DNA of 64,000 nucleotides from Triglochin maritima (lineage: Eukaryota; Streptophyta; Magnoliopsida; Alismatales; Juncaginaceae): NCBI GenBank assembly GCA_963682175.1, contig OY821772.1:44352925-44416924 (forward strand), written 5' to 3'. Below are positions 46,703 to 59,910 of the stretch, in pieces (positions within the stretch are counted from its first letter, which is position 1; each line of letters opens with the position of its first letter). A program made the translations under genes and the position numbers. The notes beneath the pieces were generated by a model. The model did no database searches. It was not told the DNA's origin and worked only from the letters and a program-made list of their open reading frames with translations.

Positions 46703-49083
46703 CTACACTTTACGGCAAACATCTCCATCGCAAACAAATCCCTGTTTATCATTGCTGCTCCCTTCTTCCCCGTTACCGGGTGTCTGCTCAGTTTTATTCT
46801 CGGGAATTTCCACCGGATCAGTCTCAATTACTTCCCCTGCCAATTCATGCAATCTCTCAGGTGTAAATGGATAACTGTCGCTCCCATACTCCATCACAAT
46901 CGTCCTTGCCTCTGTTGTCAAGGTTCGCCCTGACGGGGCAATGGCCACCAAGGTTGGAATGCCTTGTACCTTGAACTTGGAACTCAATGACTTTTTTCGC
47001 TTGTCTCCAAATGGAAGTGCCAACCATGGCATGTCAGAGTAGTAGCTCTTGAATGATTCCTCATCTCTGTCACTTGACGCAAAGACAATTTCAAATTCCT
47101 CATGTTTTTTCTTGATCTCTTGGTACACTTCGGCAAGCTTAGGTGTGAAAGCTTGGCATGGAGGGCACCAATGGGCTGAGAAGTAGATCAGTACTGTTTT
47201 CCCAACGAGCTGTGCCACAGGAACCTGAAATCACTTCAAATGATTATTATTGCTTCTGACATGAATCCAATAGCTAAAGTCCAACCTGGTCATATAATCT
47301 GACATAAACATAATGAAAATATATCCTACAATGAAGTCATCTGATGAATGATGAGTATACCTTAGTGTAGTCCTTGCTTAAGACATAATCCAGTTCATCA
47401 GAGACGAGAAGAGATTCCAGTGTTTGCGACTCTTGCCTCTTCTTCTCAATCTCTTCAAGCTCAACAATCCTCTCTGGTGAGAAAGGATACGCCTCGATAC
47501 CATGCTCCTCCACAAGCTCTGACACATCCTTGTGCACAGTCTTTCCATCTGGACCTAGAATGACCAAAGTTGGGAGCTTGCGCAGTTCGAAATAGCGCAG
47601 AAGCTTCTCACAAACTTTGTCTTGGAAAGGCAATGCCAACCACGGCATGTCCTTCAATCCTTTTTTGAAGGACGACTCCTCTTGGTCAAGAGACACAAGC
47701 ACAACCTCAAAGAGCTCTCCTTTCTTCTTTAGTTCTGAATACATCTTCACAAGAATTCGGGTGAATTCGCTACAGGAGCTGAATTGAGTTCCAGAGATAT
47801 AGATGCCAATCATCTTCCCTTCTAGCTCCGAGATGGGCACCTATTTGCCAGCACAAATGTTCAACCACGGATTGTAATTATAATTTTTCAGATCGTTTCA
47901 GAATTAACTGTTTTATAACCCTAATCAACATCAAGTAGATTTTGAGTTACAAAATCAGATTTTAGAGGAACAACACCTCGAAGTTGAAACGCAGCCAACA
48001 ACACGGGAAAAAAACCACTCACATAGAAATAGCTGGATCCCAGTTAGACTTAACATCCTTCCTCCACCCAATCCAATTGATTTTTAGTTGTAAACGATTA
48101 AGAACGACCAGTTCCAAAATTTGATATTTCTGAATTCAGACTGCTAAATCCCAAAATAAAAACTTGAAAAGAGTGCTGGAAAATGGGAAAATTGGACGAG
48201 AACCAAAAATAGACCTTATTTAAACTGATATTCATAAACCAAAGCTTGAAATGCTTACTGAAAAAAAGGAAGAAAATGATTTAAGAACCAAGAATTCTTG
48301 TCGTCTTGTTCTAGCTTGATATAGTTTAATAACCCCAACACATGAAACAATCGCAATCAAAATACTTCAGGAACAAAAAACAAAAAAAAACTTATTGGTT
48401 TCAACTTTCAAGACTTCATCCAAGTAACTGAAACCAGAACACACGTCAAGCGAAAACACAAACACCTTCAAGCCATCAATGAAGCAAACCAAATTCTCTT
48501 TAGATACTACCTGACGCCCATCACCGGAGACGACAAAATCCCTGGAATCGGACCCCAAAACGCTCCGAACCGTCTGATTCCTCTTCTCCTCCTTCGTCTT
48601 CTCCTCCAACTCCATCAAACTCCCCGCCGTGAACGGAAACCCCTCACTCCCATACTCCCCGACCGGCCCGACGGCATCCTCGCACACAACCTCCCCGGTG
48701 ACCCCATCCAGCAGAACCAAATGCGGGATCCCCTCGACCTCGTACTCCTTGTTGAGCCGGTCCCTGGTGGCCCCGTCGGCAAACGGCACGGCGAGCCACG
48801 GCATCGAAGCGAAGTAGTCCTTGAAGGCGTTGTCGTCCTCGTCGCCGGAGACGAAGACGACCTCGAAGGCGGAGGGGTTGGTGGCGTTGATCTCGCGGTA
48901 GACGTCGGCGAGTTTCGGGGTGAAGCGGCGGCATGGGCCGCACCAGTGAGCCGAGAAGTAGAGGCCCAGGATGGTGGGGCGGAGGTCGGGGATGGGGAGG
49001 TGGGTGGTGTCGGGCCGGAGGAGGTAGTCTCGGTCGGAGGAGGCGAGGATGGAGTGGAGTTTGGTGGTGGTGGTTTGGGCCAT
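46703..49083 (-). CDS. NRX1: nucleoredoxin 1-like protein (three thioredoxin folds)
   Basis: Three exons on the minus strand: 49083-48511, 47840-47361 and 47224-46703, 1,575 nt coding for 524 residues. Both introns are phase 0, and each exon encodes one thioredoxin-like domain. Domain 1 has the active site WCGPC (47-51) and domain 3 has WCPPC (370-374). In domain 2 the matching positions are QFSSC (210-214), so only the second cysteine is left. All three share PWLA(V/L)PF. The tail ends VCDGDVCRKV, a usual end for this family. NRX1 is a cytosolic/nuclear oxidoreductase; in Arabidopsis it protects catalase and other antioxidant enzymes and affects NPR1-type redox signalling. The start is the first ATG of exon 1, which is strongly GC-rich, unlike exons 2 and 3. 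Exon 2 has no ATG start of its own (GTG at the acceptor). Confidence 0.93.
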
Positions 49084-49137
49084 GGTTTGTGTGCGTTTGG
49101 GTTGGAGGGGAGGGGAGGGGAGTTGGGGGTTATGTAG

Positions 49138-51063
49138 GTGGAGTTGGGGGGGTTAGGAGCAAAGTTTGGAATGGAATCACAATTTAATTATGTATTTATG
49201 TGTCAGTATGCTTTTCTAATTCTGCTTGAGGTTGGTTCGAGAAAAGATTGATTTCAATTTATCTTGAAAATAAAAGATTGGTGAAAAATAAAAAATAATT
49301 TTCCACTTGATTTGCACTCGAGCTGACTTGAATTTGCAAAAAAGTTGAAGTTTTTTATTGTTCAAATTTATATTTAATAATATTTGAATATTAAATTTTA
49401 TCTCGACTCAACTTTTTTACACCATTAATTATGTATGTGGATTTTGGATTCACTTGTGATTATGTTTGTTTGATTGTTTTTCTTTGGGTTGATGTGTTTT
49501 TGCACGAATTTCCTAAATTATTTTCATCATTTTTTCCCACATCGCAAGTAATTCAGGAATCCTTTGGTAGCGACGGAAGATAATGTATTTCTAAATTTCC
49601 TTTGTCGATCTATTGTTCATCTTACAATGTTTTTTCATAAGAACAAAACAGCTACATATTGCATTGGACTATAGGTGTGTCTAGGTCTACGATAAGTCTA
49701 ATTTCATTTGTTATTGAGTATTTTTGTCCACAACGACGTGAATTCGTAGTAAGTCACGCCAAATTTGTAGAAGTAACTAACATCACATAATACTTAGATA
49801 GAAGGAAACAACAATAATAAGATGATCTCTATTGATGAAAAAATGAACATTCAATCCTTGTAATGGCATTAATATGAATTGGAAAAAAATAACGACGTTA
49901 CAATAGTTTTTGACAAACTAATCTTGTTGGATACAAGATCATTTTGAGAACGCGAATCGCCCACAACGAAAAGAAATGTCATGTCGACATGATGTGTTTA
50001 TAAATCAACATAGTCATCGTACTTAATCTACCATATAATGTCGGCATGATTTTTTTATAAATCTGCCATAGTGCCATATACATAATTAAGTCCTAAAAGA
50101 AAAGAAATCTAGCACAATTTGAACCGTGTCGTGTCCTCCAATCCGTAGAAAAAGAGCGAATATATCCCCCCAAAAAATGTCGTTTTTTTGGTTGAAAAGC
50201 AGAGTTCAAGGCTTCAAGCTGAAGTCATTAATTATGTCACGAATCTAATAAATAATCAGATATTCTTTTTCACGAAGATATTGTTCCTTCGTCGTGATTC
50301 GTGAAGATATGGATCAACGGAAGTTCTACGCGGCTAATATGATTCCTTTGTCTTTTGGGTCGTCAATAGCAGCAAAATAACAACTTTAAATAAATAAATA
50401 AATATATATATATATATTATATATACAGTCAAAATCTAATTAGCTCCGGACCTATTTTACTAATTTAAGTTCTCTTCAATCTCTTATTTAGATCTAAATT
50501 ACGATTAATATTCACCATCAAATCATTTATTAGTATAATCACTTATAGTCTTAATCTACCTTACATTTTCAGATAAACTATCGATAAAGTGTGAACTTAA
50601 AATAGAAAAATTAAGTCTCAAACTTATTGAAGAATTTCTGTATGTATATATATAGAAGAAGAAAAAAAAGCGGAAGTAATTTCATGATTCTATCACCGGT
50701 ACACTTGCAAGTTGCAATATCCATCTTTTATAATGAAATAATTTAGGAGAGATGGCACAACAACAATTGATTAATGCAAAATGCAGGGATGATTGGTATC
50801 TACTATTCTCTCGGATATGCATGCGTGATGTGTTGGTTCTTCGTTATGATAGCGAAGCACGACCAACCAACGAATTTGCCGACGACTGACTTCATTTTTC
50901 TGTGTGTTTTATCAGATACAATGTAGTTATGTAGGTGCAAATTAGATAAAACAATGGATATGACGTGGATCCATATCCTCTGAACTTGTCATTCTTTTTA
51001 TTTTCTTAATACTGAGAAAGTAAGAAGTCTATAGATACTTCCGTCTGAAGTTTCATCGGACAT
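49138..51063. other. intergenic region, nothing firmly recognised
   Basis: AT-rich. It contains the promoter side of NRX1 and a short run of AAAT/AT repeats at about 50385-50420. Confidence 0.4.
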
Positions 51064-52576
51064 TGTTGGGCACCACTAACTTTTGTTTCACTAAACAATG
51101 TCGTTCTTGGTTTGTGTTAGTTTTACCCATTTGTGTGGACCCGTCGACCATTTAATATTGGGTGACAGTAAATTCTGAATTTTCTAGACTCGCAAAAAAG
51201 ATCGACCAATTCTAAATCGGTTGACCAATTTTGTGAGGACAAACTCAACTTAAAGTTACTGAATTTTCAAATTTGGTTTATTGATTGGCAAACAGTCGAC
51301 TGTTTCTAGACGACAACAAAACTTACCAAAAATTATTTTGGACATTATTTATTCACCACTTATGTGTCATAAGCTCTAGTATATATATAACATTTACCCT
51401 TTCGAAGAGTGTGGAAAATACCACTCAAAGGTGTGTGACACTTTATTCTTGGAGATATCACCAATTATGTTATCATTCCTCGTACATATAAGATTTCGTG
51501 TCTATATGTATGTGTATATTTAAAAAAAATTATATATGCATACAAGATCGATATTCATATTTTCATTGATTTCATGTATATTATTCTATCTTTATTCTAA
51601 TGTCATGCAAATCTACATATATTTAAATAAACAAAAAAGATATGATCATACGCAAAAGTTCTCTAAAACCTTTACGAAGATCCGAAGATGTGTTTCTCGT
51701 CGAATCGTCTGCCGAATCGCCTCCAAGTGTTCACCAGACTCTAAACAATATTAGAGAGAAATGAGCTAGTTAATCAATCTCTAATTAAGCTTAAAATCTA
51801 GCTAATAACCTCTCTAAAGCTTCACGAGAATTATCTCCAAAATCTCTAACTAATTAAGAGAATTTCGGATGGATTAATGGAGAGATTAGGGAGAGAGAAT
51901 TTTGCATTAACCTTAACACAAGTAGGCGAGATGACTTATTTATAGCCTCTGAAATCACCCACATCATGAATTATTTTCTAGTTGTGATCTCTTGTTATTC
52001 TTTCACTTAAATCAATCACAATTTGCCACATGATCATCCTCCAAAAACGTTTGACAACGTCTGAAATTAATGCAGCACATGATCTACATTATTCTCTTAA
52101 TAATTCTGGCAAAACCATGTCAAATGGTCAACCGAAATTAACCCATCGGTCGACCCATTGTCAATAAAATGTGGTTTTAGATGGACCACGAAATCCTTCG
52201 GTCGACCCATCACACACACCCAAAGGTACTACGATATTCTGGTCGAACCAAACACATAAACGGTCGACTGAATCTACATGAGATACAACTATTGGTCATT
52301 TTCGGTCGTACAGTGACTCAAGTCGGTCGACTGATTGCCACGAAGAAAATTTCACGGAAATTTCTGGTGGTTTTCAGTCGAACCACGACTTCCATTGGTC
52401 GACCGATTAATCCCAAAAGGATTTTCAGGAATATTTTGATCGACCTATACGTCCACCCGGTTGACCGTTCACACGTGTAACAACTACTGTGGAATTTTGG
52501 TCCACCGGTCTCTGAAAATGTTTGATCGTTTTGTCCAATTTTTTACTTTTATCAAATTTTGAATTTTCTTCCAACA
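51064..52576 (-). repeat. probable solo LTR with GGTCGACC-like words
   Basis: Begins TGTTGGGCACC and ends CTTCCAACA, giving TGTTGG/CCAACA inverted ends of a possible LTR of about 1.5 kb. At 52125-52460 there are about eleven diverged GGTCGACC-like words, e.g. ATTGGTCGACCGATT. No matching 5-bp target duplication and no adjacent coding region, so the borders are tentative. Confidence 0.45.
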
Positions 52577-53850
52577 AAATTTGATTTTTGGGGTTTTTAA
52601 CAAATTCACATCCATGTAATACATTATCTTATGTAATATCAAACTATTACACCACATAATATATATATATATCTTATATGAATTTATTCATGATTCTAAT
52701 TATGTCAATTTTCAAAACATGTTGATTTTATTGATTTACCACATGTCTCACATTTCACATGAAACCCGACACATCATATGAACTTAAAATCAAGCTTTTT
52801 GTTTTTCAGTTTTGTGGTGTGACATATAAGATGATCTAAGCTAGATTGACGATGATATTAAACACTTAATACCATAAGCTATAAGCGGTATCTAGCTACA
52901 CATTATAGTTACACAATTAGCATAGATGTCTTGTTCCATTCGAACTACATATGATTCATTTAGTGATGTAAGTGCATCACTTGTGTTTATCCCTTGCCTC
53001 GTAATATTAAGAATATATACAAGTTTCAATGTGTCATATTTGTATTATATATTTGTTTTTTGATCTTTTAAGCTAGTTATAAATATGTAACTTAACTTAA
53101 GTCACATTGTGCACATTATAACATTTTTTTATCAAGGGGTCCACTAATATCATCACTCAATTAAGAGGGGCAATGATAATATTTTGACTAGCTACTTTTT
53201 CCAGCATAAGTATGTTCAACCAACTATTATTTTTATCACTATATTCATTGATGGTTTTTGACAATAATCAAATTAAACATTTTTATGTGAAAAAACATAA
53301 ATCTAATATCTTAAGATTCAAGACACAGTAAAAACATTAATGACACATAACACCAATATATAATGTTTCACTTGTTAGGTCTATTCAACATATAAAAGTA
53401 ATCATTTTTCTCTTTTATATACTCGTGTCGTCAGATATTTATAGAGCTACAATACTATTTAACCAACACGATAATCTTTTCTCGATAATTAATGTTCTAT
53501 GGCAATTACTATGATTGTGAATTATGTAAACCATTATCTTTTAGAATCCTACAGTTAAAGATCAAAAGTTTATTCCTTAACACTTCCAAAAAACGAATAC
53601 ATTAATCGAGGAACAAAATATTTGCACATTCAATTCATAATAATTGACATATAAACGTTAAACTTTTAGAACACATTTCTTTTAATACCACTTCCATAGA
53701 GCCACATATAGTGGATTTCTATCTCATGGAGCATCTCTTAAGAGTCATCTAGTGTGGATTTCATAACTCAACGAGTCATCAAGTTGAGAGGTTGTTGGAG
53801 CCATCAAAAGAGGAACTTTGAGAGGTTGAAAAAGACCATTGGAGTTAAGC
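52577..53850. other. intergenic AT-rich region
   Basis: No gene, repeat border or RNA recognised. Confidence 0.4.
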
Positions 53851-54420
53851 GAATCTTCCATATACTTAGCATGATCTCTATGTTGCTTAAAGATTGAAGA
53901 TTCGAGAGGGACGGGTTTTGATATCCATCGGTGCTCCTTTGATGTTTATTCTTCCCTACGCTCTCTCATTTTATTAGATTGTTAGCTGATACTCTCGCCT
54001 ATGATTCCTCTTGTACGAAGATTATCAAAGTCATCTTGTTAAGCTAAGAGTTTGTTGATTGGGTGTTATTGGACTCGGAGGTGTAACCATCCACAACTCC
54101 GATTTAGTTCTAAGTTATTATCTCCATGATATAATATGTTGCTTGTATCACTGTTTACATCATGGTAAAGTTCAACCGTGTCAGCCCGTGGTTTTCCCCA
54201 AATTGGGTTTCCACGTATATTTTGGTGTTGGGTTGATTACTTGTAGTTTGCTTCAGTTATTTGTTTGATTTGATACATGCATACTAGGTGTTTGTGAATT
54301 TGACTACTCTAGCTTTCTTTTGAGACTTTCCACACTCATCATTGTCGTTTCCGCTTTATGACTCAGATACACCGCCGTTTCAAGTTCTCTTAACAGTTTA
54401 ACTAAGCAGCAAGGGGAACC
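53850..54420 (+). repeat. copia-type LTR remnant
   Basis: The phrase CCCGTGGTTTTCCCC...TTGGGTTTCCACGTA (54187-54218) is characteristic of the R/U5 part of many plant copia LTRs. Ends and primer-binding site were not located. Confidence 0.45.
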
Positions 54421-55282
54421 TTTGGGAATTACTATAGATTGAGACTACAATATGGGTATAGATTGAGACTGCAATATGGGAATTACCGCTGAAGATGAAT
54501 AGCATGTCCTTACTGTCTTGTCACAATCTCTGAGCAATTAATTGTCTAACCAATATTCTATGAGTAAGCATAGATGAAAATAATTTGAAACAACTTATTT
54601 GCATTTGAAGGAACAAATGATGCTTCAAAACTGCATCAGGAAAACTGGACATGTAAGAATGATGAAGACGAACAGTTGATTGTGTGGGTGGTGTTGCCTA
54701 CTACTTAGGAATTAGATTATACTACCAAGAATTTAAAGCCAACATATCGTCAAAAGATTTTAGATCAATTTGTTTTCGGGCACTTTCTTCATAGTTCGTT
54801 CTCAGTCCGTTGCTTGTTCGCTCCTACTTACATAATCAGGTCACGGCTTCCGCTAAGGACCAGGGGACCAATAGCCGGCAATCATTAGTTGTCCATTATA
54901 CAATGCAAGAGATCTTTTGCTGAAGGTGCAATGACATATTTCAGATCATTTAGTAAGTTAGTTTTTTTTAATCTTAGTTCTCCAAAATTAGGGAAATGTA
55001 CAAAGAAACTTGAGCAAGAAAAAATTACAGTCAAGCTCTAGATGCTCTGAATTAATACCAGTGATCTCATGAAATAAACCATGACCAAGTAAAAATGAAA
55101 TATACAATGACTGTGTTTATCGGAACTCTCCTGATTCTATAAAATGCAAAATCTGCACATCATCATGAAAAACAAGTGATCGAAACATACTTGTCACATT
55201 CATTGCCCTTCTTGTTTCGTTTTCCAACAATTCAGCTCAACTCTGGTTTATCTATGCCTCATCTTCATGTAGCCGGATCCAT
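54421..55282. other. intergenic region next to LHCA6
   Basis: No feature recognised. The part near 55200-55282 would be the 3' UTR of LHCA6. Confidence 0.4.
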
Positions 55283-57562
55283 TCAGTGAGATGATAAAGC
55301 CTACGGAGAACATAGCAAGTATCTCATTTTTTTACGAGAACGAAATCATATACTCATTAATTTGAAAGGGAAATTGTCGTGCATCATATCACATTCTCCC
55401 AAGGATCATTAATCACAACGACCAACGACCAGAAAATTATATCATGTCTTCAATAGAGATGCTTATGACCTAAAATAACACTAGTTCAGATATATGAGAT
55501 CCCTATCACAAGATTCTAAGATAAAATAAAATGAAATATCGTTGAAGTACAATTCTTCATTTTGGGGGGGGGGGGGGGGGGGGGGGGGTTATACTTTGCT
55601 TTCTCGATGTTTTTATTGGTTATTTAATTGATAGGTAGTCCGTCTGCATTATAATTAAGCAAGAAAAAAACACTAGATGTGATAAGATCTAAACCGGTTG
55701 CAACAGAAATGCCTACTGTGTTTTCCATTTGATAGCTTTTTTCTAAAATACTTAAGAACTGCTTAATTTAGTTTGGTCACAGTTTTGTCTAGGAAAGGTA
55801 GCATGTATTAGATTTTCAACTTTGATAATCTCTAACTGATAGATTGTTGTTCTGTTTTCCAACGAGAAGCTAGGATGACACTGTAAAACATCATTACCGA
55901 GAAAATGTTGCAGTGTCCAGGGTCAGCAAGGTGAGCAGTCAAGTTGTCAATAGGACTTCCTCCAGCATAGATTGCTTGAAACCAAAAGCCAACAAAAGCA
56001 AGCATTGCCAATCGACCATTCTTAATTTCCTTGGTTCTCATAACCATGACAGGGTCTGGTGAACCCCGTCCCCACATCAGGGGGTCGAACCAAAGGCCGC
56101 CTGGGTATCCCACATCTGGTCTGGGATTCTTCTTGTTAGGGAACTTGGGTTCAATATCCACTGACCCCGGCTTAATTATGTCAGCCCATCTTCTCCCTTC
56201 TACCCACCCCATAAGTATCATTTGAACTACAAACAGTGTCAAGGAGTCTGCAAAGTACTGCTGAGCACCGGCATCATACCATGAGAATTTCTCCATGAAT
56301 CCAAGTTTCTGAAGGCATTCAGGGATTAATATACCGGCCACGGCAAGCATTGCCCATCGAGCGTGCATAAGCTCGGCTTGTGCAAACCATTTTAACAGTT
56401 CTGGATCTGACCCTGCATGTTAATAAGAAGTTTTGAGAATGAGTGCAAAGTTGAATCCGTAAGAAGTCCTTTAGATATCAAAAAAAACTGAAACCGAAAA
56501 CAAAAACAGTGTGAGAAGCACGAATGGCCTCAAAGAAAGCTGTTCCTGCAAATTCAAGCCGCATCGTCTAATCAAATTCCCTTAAGCGTTCCAGTGGAAA
56601 AAAATAAAATAATGCAGCTTAAAGCTAGAATGGAGAACACATTACCGAAAAGGTGAGGCATAACAACCTCCATTCAAAGGATAAATTAATGTTGAATAGC
56701 ATGCACATGATTTAACTGCTCAAGTGTATTCTGCATGGTTTGTTAATCTGAATGGAATCCTTACCTAAACCAAGAGGATCAAAGCCAAAATCACCCGGAA
56801 GGCTACAAAAAGAGAAAGGAAAACATTATATAAAACACAAGTAACTAAAGGAGAATAAGATAAAGAAAATGGTGAAGCTATATAGAATTGGCAAAGCAGT
56901 GAAGCACCTGCCATCAAGCCATTCAGGAGGTGAACTTCCAGGGAACCACAAGGGCCTATCCGGTGGAAGTGGTTCGCATACGTCTGAAACCCCTTTAGTT
57001 GCATTGACACGAGCTCTCGGTTGCAAACTCGCTGCAGTAGTTCTTACCAATCCCCATGGAACAGACACTCTGCTCCTTCACGAAAAGCAAACTTTAGACG
57101 AAAAGATTTCCAATAACAACATTAACTTGCTAACCCTGTCGCAATGATTGAGTGGGCAATTAAGTGATCCATCATTGCCAACTTATCAAGTTTTTGTTGG
57201 AAAAGATTGCTAAACACCAAAAGTATAATCCACCATCCACTACCTAAACATTTAGGTTTTGTAGAGGCAGTGAACCAACCAACTTTGACCGTTTTTTGAC
57301 CAAATGTTGGATTCCAGAAAAACTACCAAAACCTATTTTTGTTTTGGAAAATCAAATTTAATTGTACTTCAGTGAAGTCATATGTATGCCGAATGAGACA
57401 TTTCGTCGAGTAGGTTCGTTGCAAATGTGACCCGTTCAGGTAAAGTTGGAAATGGAGAAAGTAGAAAGGAATTGATGATTAAACACTAGTTGGTGAATAG
57501 AGAGTGCTAACGAACCTTGGGCAAGGAGTAGAGATGGTGAAGGAAATAGCAGGCAACGCCAT
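55283..57562 (-). CDS. LHCA6: photosystem I antenna protein, LHCA6-like
   Basis: Five exons on the minus strand: 57562-57516, 57075-56908, 56802-56765, 56412-55898 and 55300-55283, coding for 261 residues with matching GT-AG borders and frames. The start [15 protein letters not shown] and the following basic S/R-rich stretch form a chloroplast transit peptide. Mature motifs: [28 protein letters not shown], helix 1 [15 protein letters not shown], then [39 protein letters not shown] (helix 3), with the chlorophyll-binding E, H, N and R residues, and [12 protein letters not shown]. An 18-nt last exon adds ALSSH, as expected from the family ending; without it the frame runs into the intron. The [12 protein letters not shown] segment points to LHCA6, a linker between NDH and photosystem I, rather than LHCA2, but these paralogs are close. 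Confidence 0.9.
55564..55588. repeat. poly-G tract of 25 in last LHCA6 intron
   Basis: 25 consecutive G on the plus strand (C25 in the transcript) inside intron 4 (55301-55897). Confidence 0.95.
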
Positions 57563-57604
57563 GGATGTGGGAGGTTGAGAGAGTGGTGGTGAACCTCTCC
57601 TCGG

Positions 57605-57610
57605 CTTATC
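57605..57610 (-). promoter_or_regulatory. I-box (GATAAG) of LHCA6
   Basis: GATAAG on the minus strand, about 45 bp upstream of the ATG. I-boxes with G-boxes are common in light-regulated photosynthesis promoters. Confidence 0.5.
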
Positions 57611-57683
57611 TACTCACATTCTGTTGTTTTTGAGACAGGTTTGGGAACGGTTTTGTGTTTGGATTTAAGTCCAATGAAGGATT

Positions 57684-57693
57684 GCCACGTGTC
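57684..57693 (-). promoter_or_regulatory. G-box (CACGTG) of LHCA6
   Basis: GCCACGTGTC with the CACGTG core at 57686-57691, about 125 bp upstream of the ATG. Such sites bind bZIP/bHLH factors such as HY5 and PIFs. Confidence 0.6.
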
Positions 57694-58024
57694 CTTGGAA
57701 AAATAGAATAAAAATTCATGGCCTAAAATTTCCAATTTCCGACCCCTTTTTTTAGAACATTTGAGATTATTATAGTTTTTTTTTTGTCAAATCATACATT
57801 AAGTACAAGTATCAATCCATGGTCCACGGAGAACACCTGCGAATATTTCACCAATGCAGTAAAGTAGTTTTTGTGCCAAAAAACAGAGATTTAATCCCTA
57901 AGAGTTGCATTAGTCCTTTAAATTCTTGTATTTATCTCACATTATTAATAATTGATAATAATATCAAATATTGAAGTAATTTTTAATATAAAACTGATTA
58001 AAAAAATTTACGTTGTAGTTAACG

Positions 58025-58495
58025 AAAAAATTGCGGTAAGTGTGCACTTTGGCGGTGAAATAATTTAAAATTCAAGTTATGGTATAGAGTACACGATAGG
58101 TCCAAGACTTACACTTTCAGCGAGCGAAAAGGTAACCTTAGAAGAAATTAAGAGTTGGATTTATCAAGATTTGAATGTCGAAGAATCTCGGTACTCGATG
58201 AATATTCAATATCGTTGCAACATTGCACCAACCGGTTATTTTTTTTTAAATGTGTTGTATGTATATGATGAGAATTCCTGAGGAATAACCAATGAAACAG
58301 CTTATTCGAAAATGAGAATGATGGAGTTATATGTTAAGTTGAATCCTGGGGAAATTGAGTGGAATGCTGAGATATTTACAGGTAACCAACCGGGTAGTAG
58401 TAGTGGTGCACGGTTCATATCTCAACAATCATGTGATGCAAACACCATAGCAGAAACCAGTCGACCTGCGAATAGAACTTCTGATTTCTCTCGGA
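58025..58495 (+). pseudogene. MULE transposase N-terminal fragment
   Basis: Reads like 3314-3765, but the start codon is lost (ATAATGATTG became GAAAAAATTG), TAA replaces a codon early (ATAATTTAAAAT region), and TGA occurs in GAATTCCTGAGG. At the T-run (58239-58247) it keeps the original frame that the first copy lost. Confidence 0.8.
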
Positions 58496-59910
58496 TCATA
58501 TGATCGACTTTCCTCAAGAATTTGCGGTCTGTCCCACATTCGTATGTAAATTTCATGATTCGCTGACCAATCATCTCTCTGTCGGGTCGCATGTACTATT
58601 TTATCAAGTCTTTTGAGTTCTGTCCACGGATGAGGTTCTGGCGGTGACGTCGTCTGATAAAATCCAAATTGTCTCATAGTTCTTTCTGGATAATGTCATG
58701 AAATCATCCAGAAATGAATCAAATGCACTCTCGCAAGCCAATATGTAGCATCAGTAGTAAATACTCGGCCATGAAGCAACATCATATATTGATTATACGA
58801 CCGCCCGTTTACATGCTCATCCAACATTCATTCAAATTCATTTCTGTAATGTGTAAGACAATTATGTGCGGCACTAACCTCATAAGTCTGTGCGTATTGC
58901 CACTTAATAGCAAATGAAGGTCGTGATTCTAGGTCTTCTCCACCTAAACACTCAGCATGACCCACGTGTCTCGGCCGGGTTACGGGAAATCAAGTCCAAG
59001 ACCAGTGTTGAAGGAGTAATAATGCACCACCAAATTTATTCTTACCAGTTTGACATGAAATAGACAAGTTGCGATATAAACATGAAAGCACGGCCGCATC
59101 CTAATTGTATACTATCGGTTTATCCAACACCTGCAAAAACCTCAAATACATAACTGAAACACCCGTCCCAGAGCTATCAGGGAAAACCATAGATCCGAAC
59201 AAATCTAAAATGAAAGCCCGTGTATATTGTGCCACTTTTTCATCTGTAGTAAAATCCGGGAGGCTCCTGTAATTTACCCGCAACCATTGCAAACTGATGC
59301 TTAATCCGGACTCTTTGAAAATTTGTGGCTCATCTGCTCCTACCGTTCTTTTACCGTTTTTCATCATCTCGGCATTTATATCAATCCCAAATGAAGTTTT
59401 AATTAACTTACGACTGTGTCGATCACTGTGCCCGATTATTGGAACACCAGTGATAGGTAGACCCCACAAACATCTAACATCCTGCAATTTTATCCAACCT
59501 CCCCAACTGGTAAGTGAAAAGTGTGAGTCTCAGGACGCCAACGCTCTACAAGTGCAGTAATCAATCTGTTGGCTGTCCTTGTATGTTTTATTTGGGCAAG
59601 TTGATATAATCCCAAATTTTTGAGTGCTTCACTAAACTATCGTGGAAAAGAATGACTGGACGATGTGCACGACATTCCAAAACAGTCTCCGACTATAATA
59701 TATTAAAATACATCAATTAAAAAAATGTAATTTAAATATTTAGAAAAATTAACACAATATGATTTTTGTTTGTACTTACATTTGTGCAAATATCATTGAC
59801 TCTAAACATGCAATTTTGTATTCCGAGAAGTGAGGAAATAGACTCTCTATCCACTGCATCATTATACTCACGTTCGTTTGTACAGAGCGACTTCTACTTA
59901 AATGACTCAT
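58488..59910 (-). pseudogene. PMD gene, second copy, 3' truncated
   Basis: Exon 1 (about 59910-59780) and exon 2 of the PMD gene are recognisable, e.g. QDVRCLWGLPITGVPIIGHSDRHS, FILDLFGSMVFPDSSGTGV and FGFYQTTSPPEPHPWTELK. Frameshifts and stops (e.g. near 59103, 59640 and 58830) break it. Exon 3 and the acidic tail are gone with the deletion. Confidence 0.85.

Noticed and set aside
48721..49137. Plus-strand G/V-rich frame opposite NRX1 exon 1
   Set aside because: Antisense shadow of a GC-rich exon.
55832..55897. LHCA6 C-terminal tail [13 protein letters not shown]
   Set aside because: Intron read-through; a GT donor at 55897 and the 18-nt exon at 55300-55283 restore the family ending.
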